Shown: positions 35,319 to 48,845 of the stretch, in pieces
Position numbering within the stretch: position 1 is the first letter of the stretch
How the letters are laid out: the number at the start of each line of letters is the position of its first letter
Assembly: GCA_026874595.1 (NCBI GenBank)
Contig: CM049310.1
Coordinates: 39,125,558-39,189,557 of the forward strand
Direction of reading: 5' to 3'
DNA from: Sipunculus nudus
Taxonomy: Eukaryota > Annelida > Sipuncula > Golfingiida > Sipunculidae
Length of the DNA: 64,000 nucleotides
Program-made: the position numbers and the translations under genes
The notes under the pieces: model-generated
The model's database searches: none
What the model was told of the DNA's origin: nothing
What the model saw: the letters and a program-made list of their open reading frames with translations, nothing else

Positions 35319-35701
35319 TACCCCTATCACACATACCAAATGTGTTGGACAATGTGGATTGAAAAAAATGGTTTCAAACTGTATTGTGCATTCACAGGGG
35401 CATCTGGCACCATAGCATAACATTTTAAATGTGGAACAATGTAACAACATGCTGCCACAAGCATTCTTGCTTGCGCTGTGACCAAGTTGCTGCATCAGAA
35501 CTAGGTTTAAACAGGTTTGCATGCAGATTGAGTGTTCACACAGGACTTAATTCGATTCACATTGGAAACTATTTGGAATCACCACCTGAGCTAGGGTCTA
35601 TTATTTTGGCTGAAAATGCTTTGTAATGCCATGTGAATGCTCAATTCACATTCAAACTGGTTGGAACCATTCTGCACATGATTTGCCGTGTTAAAGGGGT
35701 A
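35319..35701. repeat. dispersed repeat, copy 2, with possible ACCCCT inverted ends
   Basis: Same family as 28225-28443. This copy starts TACCCCTATCACAC and ends GTGTTAAAGGGGTA, which are imperfect inverted ends, so it may be a MITE. It lies just after the CCDC60 stop and may be in its 3' UTR. Confidence 0.5.
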
Positions 35702-36933
35702 TTTGATATTGACAGTGTTTCAGGATTCACATTTGAGACAGATCAGCCAGGATCAGTATATTGATGGCCATATTAAAATTTTCATTGTTTAATGTATAGT
35801 TTCATGGTTGGCTTTACCAAAAAATGTATTGGGCAAAAGTAGGTGGTACAGATAATGAACATACCTGCAGAACTGGTGATCTGATTACTCCATATATACA
35901 ATATATTATATGTAGCTTGATTGACAGTTGTCTGTGATCTGCCTGCCAGTTATATGTGATATATAATCAAATCATCCAAACAGAAACTGTGATTGAATAA
36001 CAATGTTATAAACATCTTAAATAAGCCTGAATTTATTATATGATAAATGTATTCATGAAAGCTATAAAAAAATGCAATGATATTATGGTGCCATTTTCCC
36101 CAGCCTTATTTCTGATAGAATTTAAATAAATAAATGCCATTATAATAAAGAAAGGAAAACTTGCACACATCTGAGGTTCAATCTGGTATAAATTGAGCAA
36201 ATTTTCCAGGGACATATACCTAATGACTTTAACACAATGATGAGGTTCACATGTACATGTATTTACATGGAGATTAAGGGTAATTCATGCTGATCAGGTG
36301 CAATCTCAACATTTATTCTGAATAATTATCCCCTGTCTATAGCTACCTCATCTGACCAATTTATGCATAATAACTTATTTTATTACATTTATTCTCACAT
36401 ACCACTACAACTCTGCATGAAATTACCACTACAAGAAATATGATATTGTTGCTTAATCTTTTTTATATGATAAGTATAAAAAATCATCTTTGATGTTTTG
36501 ACTGTTGTGATCAGATAGTTGCTGCAAACCTGCAGAATCTGTTACCATGATTAACATAGAGAATCCAAAAAGATCAGCAGAATCTTAAAAAAATTAAAAT
36601 AAAATAGGACTGCAGTTTTAATAGGAATTACTTCACTGGAGTATTAGGCTTACAGTCTTATAAGTGATAAGATAAAGTGGTATTTTAACATTTCTGAGTA
36701 CCAAAATTAAATATGTCATTGGACAATGTATAGCTCTTTATTTAAAGTTCGTAAGACCAGAAAAAATAAGTAATACTGCCTGATTTATAAAATTTGCATA
36801 ATAAGTGGTGTGTGCTTGTAAATATGCCTTTCTGGTATATCATTATTATATTTGCAACATATATTTGTGACTGTCTCAGTGAATGCAGTTAGGTTTTTTA
36901 TTGATATTGTTAAACATCTCTCAAAATGTTGTT

Positions 36934-36989
36934 TATATATAATATAATATAATATAATATATTATAATATAATATAATATAATATAATG
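36934..36989. repeat. (TAATA)n microsatellite
   Basis: A run of TAATA units with one interruption near 36960. Confidence 0.95.
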
Positions 36990-38909
36990 AATAAGGAACA
37001 GTTTTGCTGTTTAATTTATAACTGAAATACTGGAATTTCATTTTTCTGGTAATTAATATTTGCAGCAGTATCTTCATTGCTTACAAGTAAGTGCTTCTTA
37101 ATAAATGCTCACTGATCAATGGAGTCTTTTGTTCAATTGTTTTTCAACAGAAAACCTGATTCATATTACTTTACAGAGCAGATAAACTGGGAATCATCTG
37201 CTTTTTAATTTAACTATTTAATGAACATAATACAGTGCAAATACAAACACAGTTTTCAAATTTATCATGAATATGAATTGTACAAGTGTTGTTATGGCAA
37301 GCCCAATGTTAAACTATGAAGCAACACATGCAAAAGTGAATGCCATCATGAATACAAAAACAAATAATGTCAACCAGTATGGTTCTTTCCAAAGCCTAGA
37401 TTTTTATGCTTAAGGGATATTTTCCTTAAGAGATTAGTTTAAAGTATGAGTGAATATGCATTATATTTGAACATCAATGGAGATACTTTATTTCATCCAA
37501 TCAACTCTTAGATTAGACACTGATAATCAGTTGAGGTACTGCTGCAAATCATAATTACATGTACTGTGATGTAAAGTACCCAAATGGTGCAGATCACTTA
37601 GTCGAAATCAATCATAGTGTGTGATGTTTTATAGTAACATTTATGATTTGACAAGCAGTTTGCTATATTATAAAAGTTAACTCAGTAAATATCTGACAAA
37701 TGAAACAGAAATAAATTTGCAAACCTTTGCATAGATCAACTGTAACTACATAATCAATGTCTCTGGTATCTTGTGTGAATTTGTGCCTTGATGCTGCTCA
37801 AGTTATATAAGTTATACCGGTATTTCAAGGATGCCAGTAATATCTGCAACATTGTCAGTATTCTTTATTATGTATTACAGTATTCCTTTACATGTGCCTT
37901 CAAAAACATTAAGAATATTCAAAAGTATGATCAAGACATACTTGTTATGAAGCTTAGTGTTTCCACCAAGAGTCAAGCCCATATGGAAACAGCGAGAGAA
38001 AAATATATCCTAAATTGTGTCTTTACTGGGATTTGAAATGTAGTCACTGTTGTAATGAGTGACAGCATGGTCTACTAGACCAACCATGAACCAGAATGTT
38101 CAGCCTTGGTGCAGGTATTTTGGGTTTTAAGAAACACTTATGACCAGATACATCAAGAAACAGTTTAATTTAACATTGGTATTATCACAAACAAAGTCTA
38201 AAGCCACACTTGAGATTTAACCATGGCCAATTTGACCAACATAGGGGCTGTTTTACATAGGTCTATGAACTATGAGGGTTTGTTTAATTGATCCAGTTAA
38301 TTGATTCTTTTAAATTACAATTGATTCTCAATTCAGTTATCACATAAGTAGTAAATTTCAGACTTTTCTTTAAATAAAAAACAGGCACTTTACAAAAACG
38401 GACAATGTTTGATGGTTAATTTTTGCAAGTAAAGGAAAAATGTAGCTTGCCCTCTGTCCATTGCTGCCATTTTTACCAGCGATAAATAGTCTCATTTGGT
38501 TAGAAAAAATTATGTGAGGTTTGGTACCTGTCTCTAGAACACTGGCTAGAAATAAACTACCCTATACCTTGTATGTATCATGTAGTATCATTTATCATAT
38601 CATTAGCGGAGTATTGAAATGTGTACCATTTTGTGAAATCATTTATTGTAACAGCCTAGATTTTGGTTGCTTTGTACTCCCATGCCTCGGGGAATCTGGA
38701 TGTTTGTTTGCTCAATTGTTTATATGAATGATTCTCTTATTAATTATAGGTAAAATTTATAACATTGATATCATTGATCTCAGGTTGTTGGCAGTTGTTA
38801 AGGGCTTTCATTGCCAATGTTTGCTGTCCCCTAAACTTTGATAATATGGAAAATTATAAGATCAGGGCCAGTAATTTTGCAAGGCAAATTATAGATTTTA
38901 ATTAATTTT

Positions 38910-39080
38910 TATATTGAAACAGAAAATGCTGCTGACTGACCTATATTGATGTTTATATTGAATCAGAAAAATGCTGCTGAATGACCTATATTGCTGTTTA
39001 TATTGAATAAGAAAATGCTGCTGACTGACCTATATTGATGTTCATATTGAATCAGAAATGCTGCTGACTTACCTATTGTG
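38910..39080. repeat. minisatellite, four units of 44-45 bp
   Basis: Units start at about 38910, 38954, 38999 and 39043. Each carries TATTGAA...CAGAAAATGCTGCTGA and CCTATATTG with few changes; the last is partial. Confidence 0.9.
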
Positions 39081-41899
39081 ATATATTACAGTATTAAACA
39101 CACACACACATACACACATAATTACATATAACCCATGAACTGAATAATTTGATATGAAAGAATGCCTGAAGTGAATTATAGACAGAAAGAGAATTATTTT
39201 GAGTTGTTAGTGTATTGGTTAAACCTGCTGTCAACAGGTGGCGCCAGTGGTTGGGCATACTTGAGTGTACAATGTTGGGTTTGTTGAACCTTGTTACAAG
39301 TATAATGTTCATGTTATATCCTTGTTATAAATAAAGAAAATGCATCATGGGTTGTATTAACTAGACAGAATGTAGTCCTACATTTGCCCCTAAAGCAAAG
39401 TATTTGACCTGTACTTTAAATAGTCTATGACTGTATTATCACGAAAACTTTTGATTTATCAGAAGGGAGAATTTTGATAACCATGTTTACATAAATTTAA
39501 TGATTAAGAGTTTGGTTAAAAACCAACTTACTATTCAGCGCAGTTCATTTTCTGACTGTTTCTGATTGTGGTTGGAGAGTTGTTTGTGCAATTCTTCAGC
39601 AAAGTAACAGTTGAAGATTTTACTAGTACAAACTTGTTAAAAGCTGCTTTTGTGTGATATATTGTAATGTTTTTGTTGAATATTTTGCAATAAATCTGCC
39701 TGATGTGTTGTACCTAATTTTTTTGTATTTTTTATTCTTCACCAGATGGTGCCACTGTTTATTATCAAACCAACCTGTGCTTTGCCAAAACTGAACCTCA
39801 AATCTAATGTTAACCTGCAGGAAATCAGCTTCAAAAAGTTTTCAGGTATTTTAGTAATGCAAATATCATGCAGTCGCAGGGCTGGCTAACAAGAGTGGTG
39901 TTCCTGTCAATTTTCCACCCAGATGAGGCTATTTTTATGTTTATTGTTTAATGTCACAATCAGTATTTTACTGAAGTTTGGGGAGGCTAATTTAAGATGT
40001 TTTATTTTTTATGTTACAGTAATTAATTTATCAAAGTTTGGGGATGGATAAATTTGAAATTTAACACTCTCATGATCAATTTGTTAAATATTGATAGTGA
40101 CACCGCCAGGGTTGATCGCTCTCAAATGAGGTATGTTATTTAAAGTTAAAGATAAGGCAAGATGTTTTAATTGCACTTGATTTGCTTTTAAATGACTTTA
40201 CATTCAGGATATATATAACATTTCAAACATCATGTCAGAGTAAAATTGAAAAACTAGCGCTCTAGCTTGAACTAATAATATATGATTCAATACATACATG
40301 CAAGTGTTAATTCGATGCCATGATCAACAACTTGATCTGCATAGCCCACATAGATCTCATTATAGGACTATATTTAGATTTTTCACAAACCAAATGTGAC
40401 AACGGACCCATGGGTCTCGACACTCGGCTGAATTTATCTGTAAGGATATTTTTTTCAAAATGTAGCTCCTGCAACCTTTACCATTTGACCTGAAATTATG
40501 AGAACTCGCTATCCTTGAACTTTCACCACTCTTATTTTCATAACAATCCATCCACCCATTCTTGAGAAAGGTAATGTTTCCACCAAATATGGAATTATTC
40601 AAAATAAATGCCACATATATTGAAGGTCATGACCCCAGTCTGAATAGGATTCATCTGATTTTTCATGTCGATGCATGTGCACAATACATATACTTGATAT
40701 AAAAAAAAAAAATTTTATTTTATATACTTATATACTTATAGGTATGTGATGGTTATAGGTATGTGATGGTTTTGTTTTGTTGAATGAATCTCCATACAGT
40801 AATCATTATCCCGCCCACAACTGTCCCTACTTCTCATGAAGGGACACCTGCAAAGTAGGGACACTTTGGCAATATCCAACAGGTGTCCCCTCACAACAGG
40901 TTCTGCCGTATATAAAAAATCTGCATATTAGATTCTTAGTTATCAACTCATTCTTTTCTCAAGTGGCAGTGATGGGGGTATTAAACTGCACAAAACTTTT
41001 CAGTCAGCTGAGCTAAAAAATTTTTTTCAAAAATGTTGAGGACATCCTGACAGATTTGATACAAGTGTTTGATAAGATGTTTTAGTTAAATGGAAGATGA
41101 GGGACACTTAATCACAGGAAATTCAAACTCTCATTCCAGAATACCCTCACTTACATGACAGTAATGATGAAACAATTTATGGATATGAAATATTTATTCC
41201 AATAATTAAAATCAGTCCAACTGAACCCGCATGATCCAAAATGAAATATGGTTGAAATTACAAAAATATGAAAGGATCATGAGGGCAAACGCAGGGATAC
41301 AATGAAATCAAATCATACACAGAATGATAAAAATAACTGTACAGCTCAACTGCCTAATGAAGAATGGGGTACATTCAAAATGAAGCATATCAACAGTAAA
41401 AGGTTCCAAAATTGATTACAAGTACCATCTGGTGTTGAAAAATGAAACTAATTTTCATTTAAATTTATTAACATTCAACTGTTATTTTTTTATTTTCAAT
41501 ATAGTCTGAAAGCCTGTTACATAAAATGTACAACAGGTGGCACTGACTGTCAATCATGGCACCTTTACTGTTGATACACGGCGGTTTCATAGTTCCCCGT
41601 TATGTCTGAACAAAGCATCAAATTACTGTATTGTATCACTAAAACAACACAAAAGTTACAATTTGTGCCATAATGACCTTTGTGTACAATTATCACACAA
41701 TACAAACACTTTGACACAGTTTTTGATGCTAAACGCTATAACTTTAAATATAACAATGCTTGACGATGTGACCAACATTTATCTTACTGTATTAATGCTG
41801 CAATTTTACAGCAACAGTATGGCTGCTACACAGTGTACAAAAACTTGATGGACACAATGACTACACAAATCTGGTCTTGTCATTTTTTTTTTTATATGG

Positions 41900-42200
41900 A
41901 AAGTAATTACCATAACAATAGTAAATACAACATAATAAATCGCTGACCCAGATATTAAATAATTAAGAGATAATCTGATAAAGCTCTACTCTATCAACTT
42001 ACACTGTCTTGTCAACGAGTCTCTGCTTATTTTGGGGTAATACAGCTAATTACCATAACAATAATAACATACCAGATAGAAAATTCAGCTGGTTTGACCC
42101 AGACTTTATATACTGAATGGATAATCTATCAATGACCAGACTACCTAATTAACACTAAAGGTTTGTCAATGCTTATTACCATAACAATGATTAATTGCCC
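41900..42200. repeat. worn tandem repeat, three units of about 125-145 bp
   Basis: TTACCATAACAAT recurs near 41907, 42050 and 42176, with similar GACCCAGA and GATAATCT sequence between. Confidence 0.6.
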
Positions 42201-43790
42201 ATATTTAACAACTGAAATATAACCACCATAATATATGGTAGTGATATTGTATACCAACTACAACCGAGGTCCTGTTAGGAAAACAGGCTATTACTGTCAG
42301 AGGGTAAGTTATGAGGGTACACTATTATATTTTACAAACATACCTCGGAGCAGCGTAGCCTGGAATACCCCCTTCTATGCAGCAGTTTCAATAATATTAA
42401 TTATACAAGTATCTTGGCCTAAGTGTACCATAATCATATGACAATGTATGCAGCCTTAAGTGAATTTAAGGAGGTCTCCTATAATATAAACATGGATATG
42501 AATTTCTGGTCATGGCCAACACTGATCTGGTCATCCTTAATGACTGGTTTATATCAATATGGCCATTTACATCTCTCTACTTGTCACTTCTATAGTCTTA
42601 TTTAAGAAATATTGAACTTCATTATAACACCATGCCTGCTACCAGTCATAAACTGTAGCAAAAGCTGGGGCCTTATAGTAAAAAGTCAAACAAGTTATAT
42701 CAAAGCTATTTATATAGTATATTTCCAATCAGAATCAAATACAGATATCAGATGCTTTTTAAAATCTGTATTAGAATCTTTTATATCACATTCTTGATGT
42801 CAAAATCTTTTCCCATGCTTATAATGCAAGACTAAGTATCACTATACTGGCATATGATCAAATCCTAAGTTCTAATAATCAGTCCTATTTATCACTATAA
42901 AGATGTTCAACCATTTCTAATTTTCTGTATCACATCAAATATTGCAGCTTGCTCCATTCATCAATGCTGTAAAATTCATAAATGTAATTATCCTTTCCTG
43001 TACATGGGCATGAAATCAGCCTCTGCTCTTCACATTAAGTCATACAACACATTTTTATCACTGATTGGCCTGTGCGGGTCAGATAACCAGATCACCTAAT
43101 CACTGTCATGTAACTTTACCTCTGATTGGCCAATATTCATCACATGACCCTATCACATGATTACTACATCACTTGTGACACCACTGGGCTACCAATTAAT
43201 CATTGCAGTGTAGTGCAGAAGGACCAAAACACATTTCTGTGCCTAAGTATAAAATCTGCCACTGATAGGCTAAACCTGATCACATGATTCCTGCAGTTTT
43301 TTGTGAATTAAAAGAAATAAATGGCATCTTTCTATGGTACCGTCAGACCTGAGCTAGGCATAATATAATCATGAGCATTCAAATGAAAGTTGAGAATAAA
43401 AAAAAATTATTCACACTGACCTATACCATTCTTGTCATGACTAAACGCATTTGATCTGCACCAGGTCCCTCAGCATCTACAGAGTATGACAGGATGATTT
43501 TGCGATTGGTCCATTTTTGAAAGGCGAAAGTAGAAGACACTGATAGAATGAAAGAGCGATAGACCTTGAAGATGCCACATCAAGCCAAGCGCAAAAGGAC
43601 CCAAGACGCCTCCCAAGGTTAGCTCCAGACCACCAGGTCCGAGAAACAAAGTAAGACGAGCAAGCAAAGCAGCAGAATGCCTGTACACTGCCTCCACCAA
43701 CATGCAGACAGCACAGCCTTGCCAAGAACTCTTCTTTTGAACCTTAGAGAGCAATCATTAGTTATCATCATCATCAGCCCCATGTGAATC

Positions 43791-44105
43791 TAGTATTCAC
43801 TGATTGGCCAGTCTCATCTATCACTGACTGGTTTATGTTAAATTAGATTCCACCGATTGACCAGTCTGATATAATTATCACTTACTGGCTCTGGTTTATG
43901 TTAAACTAGTATTCAATGATTGGCCAGTCTGATATAGTTATCACTTACTGGCTCAAGTTTAAACTAGTATTCACTGATAAGCCAGTCTGATCAAATTATC
44001 ACTTACTGGCTCAAGTTAAAACTAATAATCACTGATTGGCCAGTCTGATCTGGTTATCACTGACTTGTTCTTGTTAATCTAGTATTCATGGATTGGCCTT
44101 TGGTA
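43791..44105. repeat. tandem repeat, six units of 52-65 bp
   Basis: Units begin CTAGTATTCACTGATTGGCC or close variants (about 43791, 43843, 43908, 43965, 44023, 44080) and end TTATCACTTACTGGCT. Looser related units extend left to about 43060 and right to about 44190. Confidence 0.85.
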
Positions 44106-45076
44106 ACTTTATCAATGTTATCACCGACTGGTTAATTCATGCTGACTTAGACATCACTGGCCTACACTTGTCTATTTATCACATGATCGCTGCAGTATTT
44201 TGCGACTTGATAGACATCACAACTTTGTAGAAAGTTCAGAGTGTAGCACCTTCTGTTTTATCATCATAAATAAGTATAATCACAACTGCATTCCAGGTGT
44301 ACACCAGACATGCCATTTTACTGAATCACCCATAGATTTTTATACAATAAAATGTTTCAAATATTTGTACTGTTTTGGAGTGGTCTTAAGTTTTTTGTGT
44401 CAAATGCCTGTTATCATAATGTTTGTATGCCAGTATGGTTGCATAGTCGCTAGACTTTTCAGCACAATCTCTCTGAGAATGTACCTCAAACCACACCTTT
44501 CCAATGATTTTTCTAGTGAATTAGAAGTTGAAACATGAGGCCATAAATAGGAGACCATTAATATTAACAAAACGGTGAAATTTTAATGGTGTATAATACA
44601 AAATGATTTTCAATACTTTGTTTATAGATAAATCCAGACAAAATCTGTAACATCTCCCAAACACAAAATGTAGCCATTTCAACATACACTAAAACAAAAA
44701 GTGCCAAATGATACATGAAAAACTAGCATAGGGAAGCACTTTTTTCTGCTAAAATTTCAAAATAAAAGACAAAACAAAACCCATATTTACCAAATGATTC
44801 TTTATACAAATTATATAAAATATAGAGCAATATTTACAGTTTCTATGGAATATCCATAATTAATAAACACTCAATTAAACCCTGTCTGTGGTCCACACAA
44901 TAACACCAACTGGCAGGAGAATTTGGACCTACAATGCCAAGGCAGACTGACCATACTGGCTGGTGAACTGTTTTAAAGACTTGTCCAGCTCTGAAGACCC
45001 TTCTGATTGGTCAACCGCCTGAACATGAAGTTCCATTTACCCCTATCAATGTCTCTGGTTTTAATACGGAAAATCT

Positions 45077-45160
45077 GTCACTCCTAAATCTGGCCACCAG
45101 ATGTCTCTGGTATACAGAACATATGTCACTCCCTAATTCTGGCCACCAGATATAACTTGT
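45077..45160. repeat. tandem duplication of about 49 bp
   Basis: GTCACTCCTAAATCTGGCC is repeated 49 bases later as GTCACTCCCTAATTCTGGCC, each followed by ACCAGAT. Confidence 0.75.
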
Positions 45161-46309
45161 TATCCGACAATTTCAATTATTCAGCCAAACAGCAGGACAG
45201 TCCAACATTGAGACTGATCTGAAAAAAATCTTCGCTAAGTGTCATTCACACTTTACATAACTACAAATATTACAATATAAACACATAATTTTTTTGGCCT
45301 TTAAGCTATGGGCACACACTTTGTTAGTCAAATAAATAATGTTGTGATTATTTATTATTATTGCACATTTACACTACTTCACTATTACACAGCAGGATAC
45401 CATACATATATCTGTAATTAATATTAAAGGTACACCCTCTGCTTGTGAAGCATGTGCCTGCCAAACCTAGACCGATACACTGTCTGTTAATAATACACAG
45501 ACAAACTAAACAATGCTGTATGATCTTCATAACGTTCTGATAAAATGATAAATGCAATGTCCTATGTAACTGGTGGGTGAGCAACTTTAAACAAACCTAT
45601 GCATTTCTCCACTAACATAGCAAACAAATTGTAATATTTGACAGTGAAACCAGTGCTGCCTATACATGTACATGTTTTTCCCTTCACCAAATCAAGTATG
45701 ACTCATACAATAAAATATGTGGATACAAAACATACCTGAAATTAACTCTGTAGCCCTCTTTTGATACATATACATGAGTGTATGTTGAAACTTACTGAAT
45801 AAGGGTAAAATATTAATAAAGAAATTTCACAGCATTACCAGAATTAATCACAAAATGTTTAATCAAGCTTTAAAAATGTAGTTTAAGCAAATTGTTGAGC
45901 TGAAGCAATTTGCATGAATACTTAAAAGTGCTTTAAATGCTGAAATTCCTAACACGAACAAAATTTATCACTGCTTCACATTAATTTATCAGTTGTAACT
46001 GTTATCAATTCAAAATGAACACAAAACAGAATCACCAGTTTGAGGAAGAATTTGAGCTTACACAACATTTAGAAATTCAAATTATTATGTTAATTCAGAT
46101 ACATATAGCCTTGCAAAAGAAAAATTCCATTTTGCCTTGTATCCAAGTACCTTGGTGCAGTTTACTTGTAATATGCAGTAACACACATAAACCTCTCCAG
46201 ACAAATACTCAACCTCACCTCAGATGATGAGCCCAGTTTTTCTACTGTACACTTGATAATAAATATTCATACATCCAGTTACATATCAACCACCCTTACA
46301 CAAAATGTT

Positions 46310-46650
46310 AGACCACACCCACAACCATTAAAAGGTCTACCAGCCACCCACTACATGTTACTCCCTCTTGTGGCTAGCAATGTCATTAGCACACTGAAGT
46401 GTAGCAGAAAATGTGCCTTCCTACAATCTTTGATTGAATAGTAAATATACATTTTCCAACAGAAGAGAGGAGGACTAAATCTACTAAGACAACTCCTGGC
46501 CAATTAAAAGTCCATCAGCCATCAATTACAAATTACTTCCTCTAGTGACCAACTATAAAATAGTGAACCAATAATGTGTAGTGGTAAATGTGCCTTCCTG
46601 CAATCTTCCATGGAATAATTCAAATCAAATTACCCAAAGAAAAGAGGATA
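46310..46650. repeat. worn tandem duplication of about 170 bp
   Basis: Two adjacent segments share ATTAAAAG, a TTACTTCCTCT-like block, AATGTGCCTTCCT and CAATCTT in the same order. Confidence 0.65.
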
Positions 46651-47983
46651 GGCTCAACTACTTAGATATATGTAAATATTTATATATCTCTATACATATC
46701 TCAACTTTTTTACACATCCCACTGGAGCAGTAATAGCCTGCGCATCTTTTTCACAGTCTAATCTAACTCTGCATGTATTTCCTCACAAAATGTGCTTATG
46801 TAAGCTTGCCAGTTTGCAAATCATTTTATATGCAAAGCAGAGCTGAGAAAAAAGTCCCATGAGCAAAAAGAGAAAGCTTTGTTCCTGAGAAGTCTGGCCT
46901 TGAACAAATCTTCATAATTTAATAATAGAAACAAAAGTTAAAATAAAATAACTTTCATAATAAGTCAATGAAATTTGTTGACAGGAAAAGATGTGAAAAG
47001 AGGGAAAAACAATAATGAAAGAGTAAAAAAATAACTTTTTTTTTGCAATATTTCAGAAAACATTTGATATTCTAAATGATATTTAAATTTCAAAATGAAA
47101 ATACTGTGCTTAATTGCTGTTTGGTGCAATTAAATATTTATTCATAACCATTACACCATAAAAAACACTAATAAATTATTCATTCACTGTCATATAAATT
47201 AAACCGGGATTGTCACCTTAATGTACTCTCATTATGTACATACCAAGGCAATCTTTTAATAATTTTCTTAAGCCTGCATAATAAGATCACAAATATCTTT
47301 TCACTTAGCACAGACTAATGCTTTGAAACACCGGGTAATCAATAGAAAAAGATCAATCCCAAAATGCAGTTTTAATTTTTCATCCTTTCTCTTATATCAT
47401 GAAAGTCTAAGAATGTATCACTGCCAATAATGGGACACATCTCCCATACCTGTCAATATACTCTTGCAATTAACTCATTTTTGTATTCACAAACTGGTTT
47501 GCAAGATTAGGAATAGTGTATCAACATTCCTGCATCCCTAACCATCAATATTATATAGAACTTTAATCATTAAAACTGAGTCAGAGCTTACACAACCCTT
47601 AACAGGAATATTTTCTGTGCCACACAATACATCGTTTGAAGTAGCTTCCTATGTATATGAAAGTGAACCCTTTTATTTCCACTGTGACAGCATGGAAATA
47701 AAATTGGAATAAGAATAACTGACTGTTTAGTGGAATTTAAAATTATTCAGAGTAAAAACAGTGGTGTTTGCATTTGTATCAAACAAAAACATCATAAGCA
47801 CCTGCAGCAGCCTGGCAGAACACAAATGGAATTATACAGAGCAAATTTGTCATCAGAAGCCACCCTGAATATTTAGCAATTTTTACAATACTCAGAAATG
47901 TACTTTGTGCTATACGGGACCAACAGAGGTCATATACAACATAGCCTGCACTACTAAGTCTGTATAATGAATGCCCTTTATTT

Positions 47984-48036
47984 AACGTACATCATGATTT
48001 AATGTACATCATGATACAATACACATCATGATTTTA
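47984..48036. repeat. short tandem repeat, three units of about 17 bp
   Basis: Three successive variants of GTACATCATGATT. Confidence 0.8.
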
Positions 48037-48646
48037 CATTGCCACTTCTGTCATAATTATTTGCAAGAACACTTGGGATGGAATGGTACAAGAGCGTGAA
48101 TCAGCTAATAAGCACTGGTGAATACATTTTTGTATATATATATATAAATTCCTAAACTCAAATTCATCTTGACTTTTGTTTGTCATTTTTTTTATGATCT
48201 TTTTTATCAAGAATCTGCAAGTAGCAATGGATGTTTTAAATAATCACCCAATTTTTTTTCTCCATAAACTTCCAAATTGCTCTCACTATAACAATTGAAT
48301 AGTTAGTCACCAACAACAATTTTGTGCATTTTTTTATCGATCCTTTAACAGTTACACACTTCTAACTTTATAAACCTTGACAAAACGTCATAGAGTTTTG
48401 ACAAAAGTGATGCTGACACTAAAAAGTCATAAATGGAAGCAGACCAATAACATACCGTTATACACAGATAACCTTAAGTTTCTGATAACCAAGTCATGTT
48501 ATACAAAGGTAACCATAAGTCTCCAGTAACAAAACCATGTCATATGTTGATACCACAGGTTTCCTGTAACAAGTAATCTAGAAGTACAACAGAACAGAAG
48601 GAAGAAGCGGAGAGAGAATTGGAGACCGCAAGTCACTGATCTGACG

Positions 48647-48845
48647 TCAACTCTTCTCAACTGCCTTCCCAAAGGTTTCAAGTTCAATCTCTATGTCTGG
48701 CAGCGGCTCTCTCCAGTACGTGAACGTGGAGTACTCGTTGGGAGCATGGAAGTTCCCAGAATGCACCTTGCCTTCTGATTCTTTGTTCCGCCTGTTGACT
48801 AGTGGGGGGAAGAAGTGATCAACTATGTCACTCAGCTTAATGTAC
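48647..48845 (-). CDS. LPIN: lipin last exon with stop TGA (48647-48649)
   Basis: Completes a Ser codon, then [15 protein letters not shown], the conserved [12 protein letters not shown] tail and the stop. Acceptor CAG at 48846-48848 on the - strand. Confidence 0.95.

Larger units (their letters stand above)
35102..48646. other. region between the two convergent genes, including both 3' UTRs
   Basis: No coding gene recognised. The extents of the CCDC60 and lipin 3' UTRs cannot be set, because many AATAAA-type signals occur on both strands. It holds a microsatellite (36934-36989), a 44-bp minisatellite (38910-39080), worn tandem duplications at 41.9-42.2, 43.1-44.2, 45.07-45.16 and 46.3-46.65 kb, and a more GC-rich block at 43480-43740. 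Confidence 0.65.

Noticed and set aside
43791-44105. Tandem array as a CRISPR-like array
   Set aside because: The genome is eukaryotic, units vary in length and the whole unit repeats, with no repeat/spacer division.
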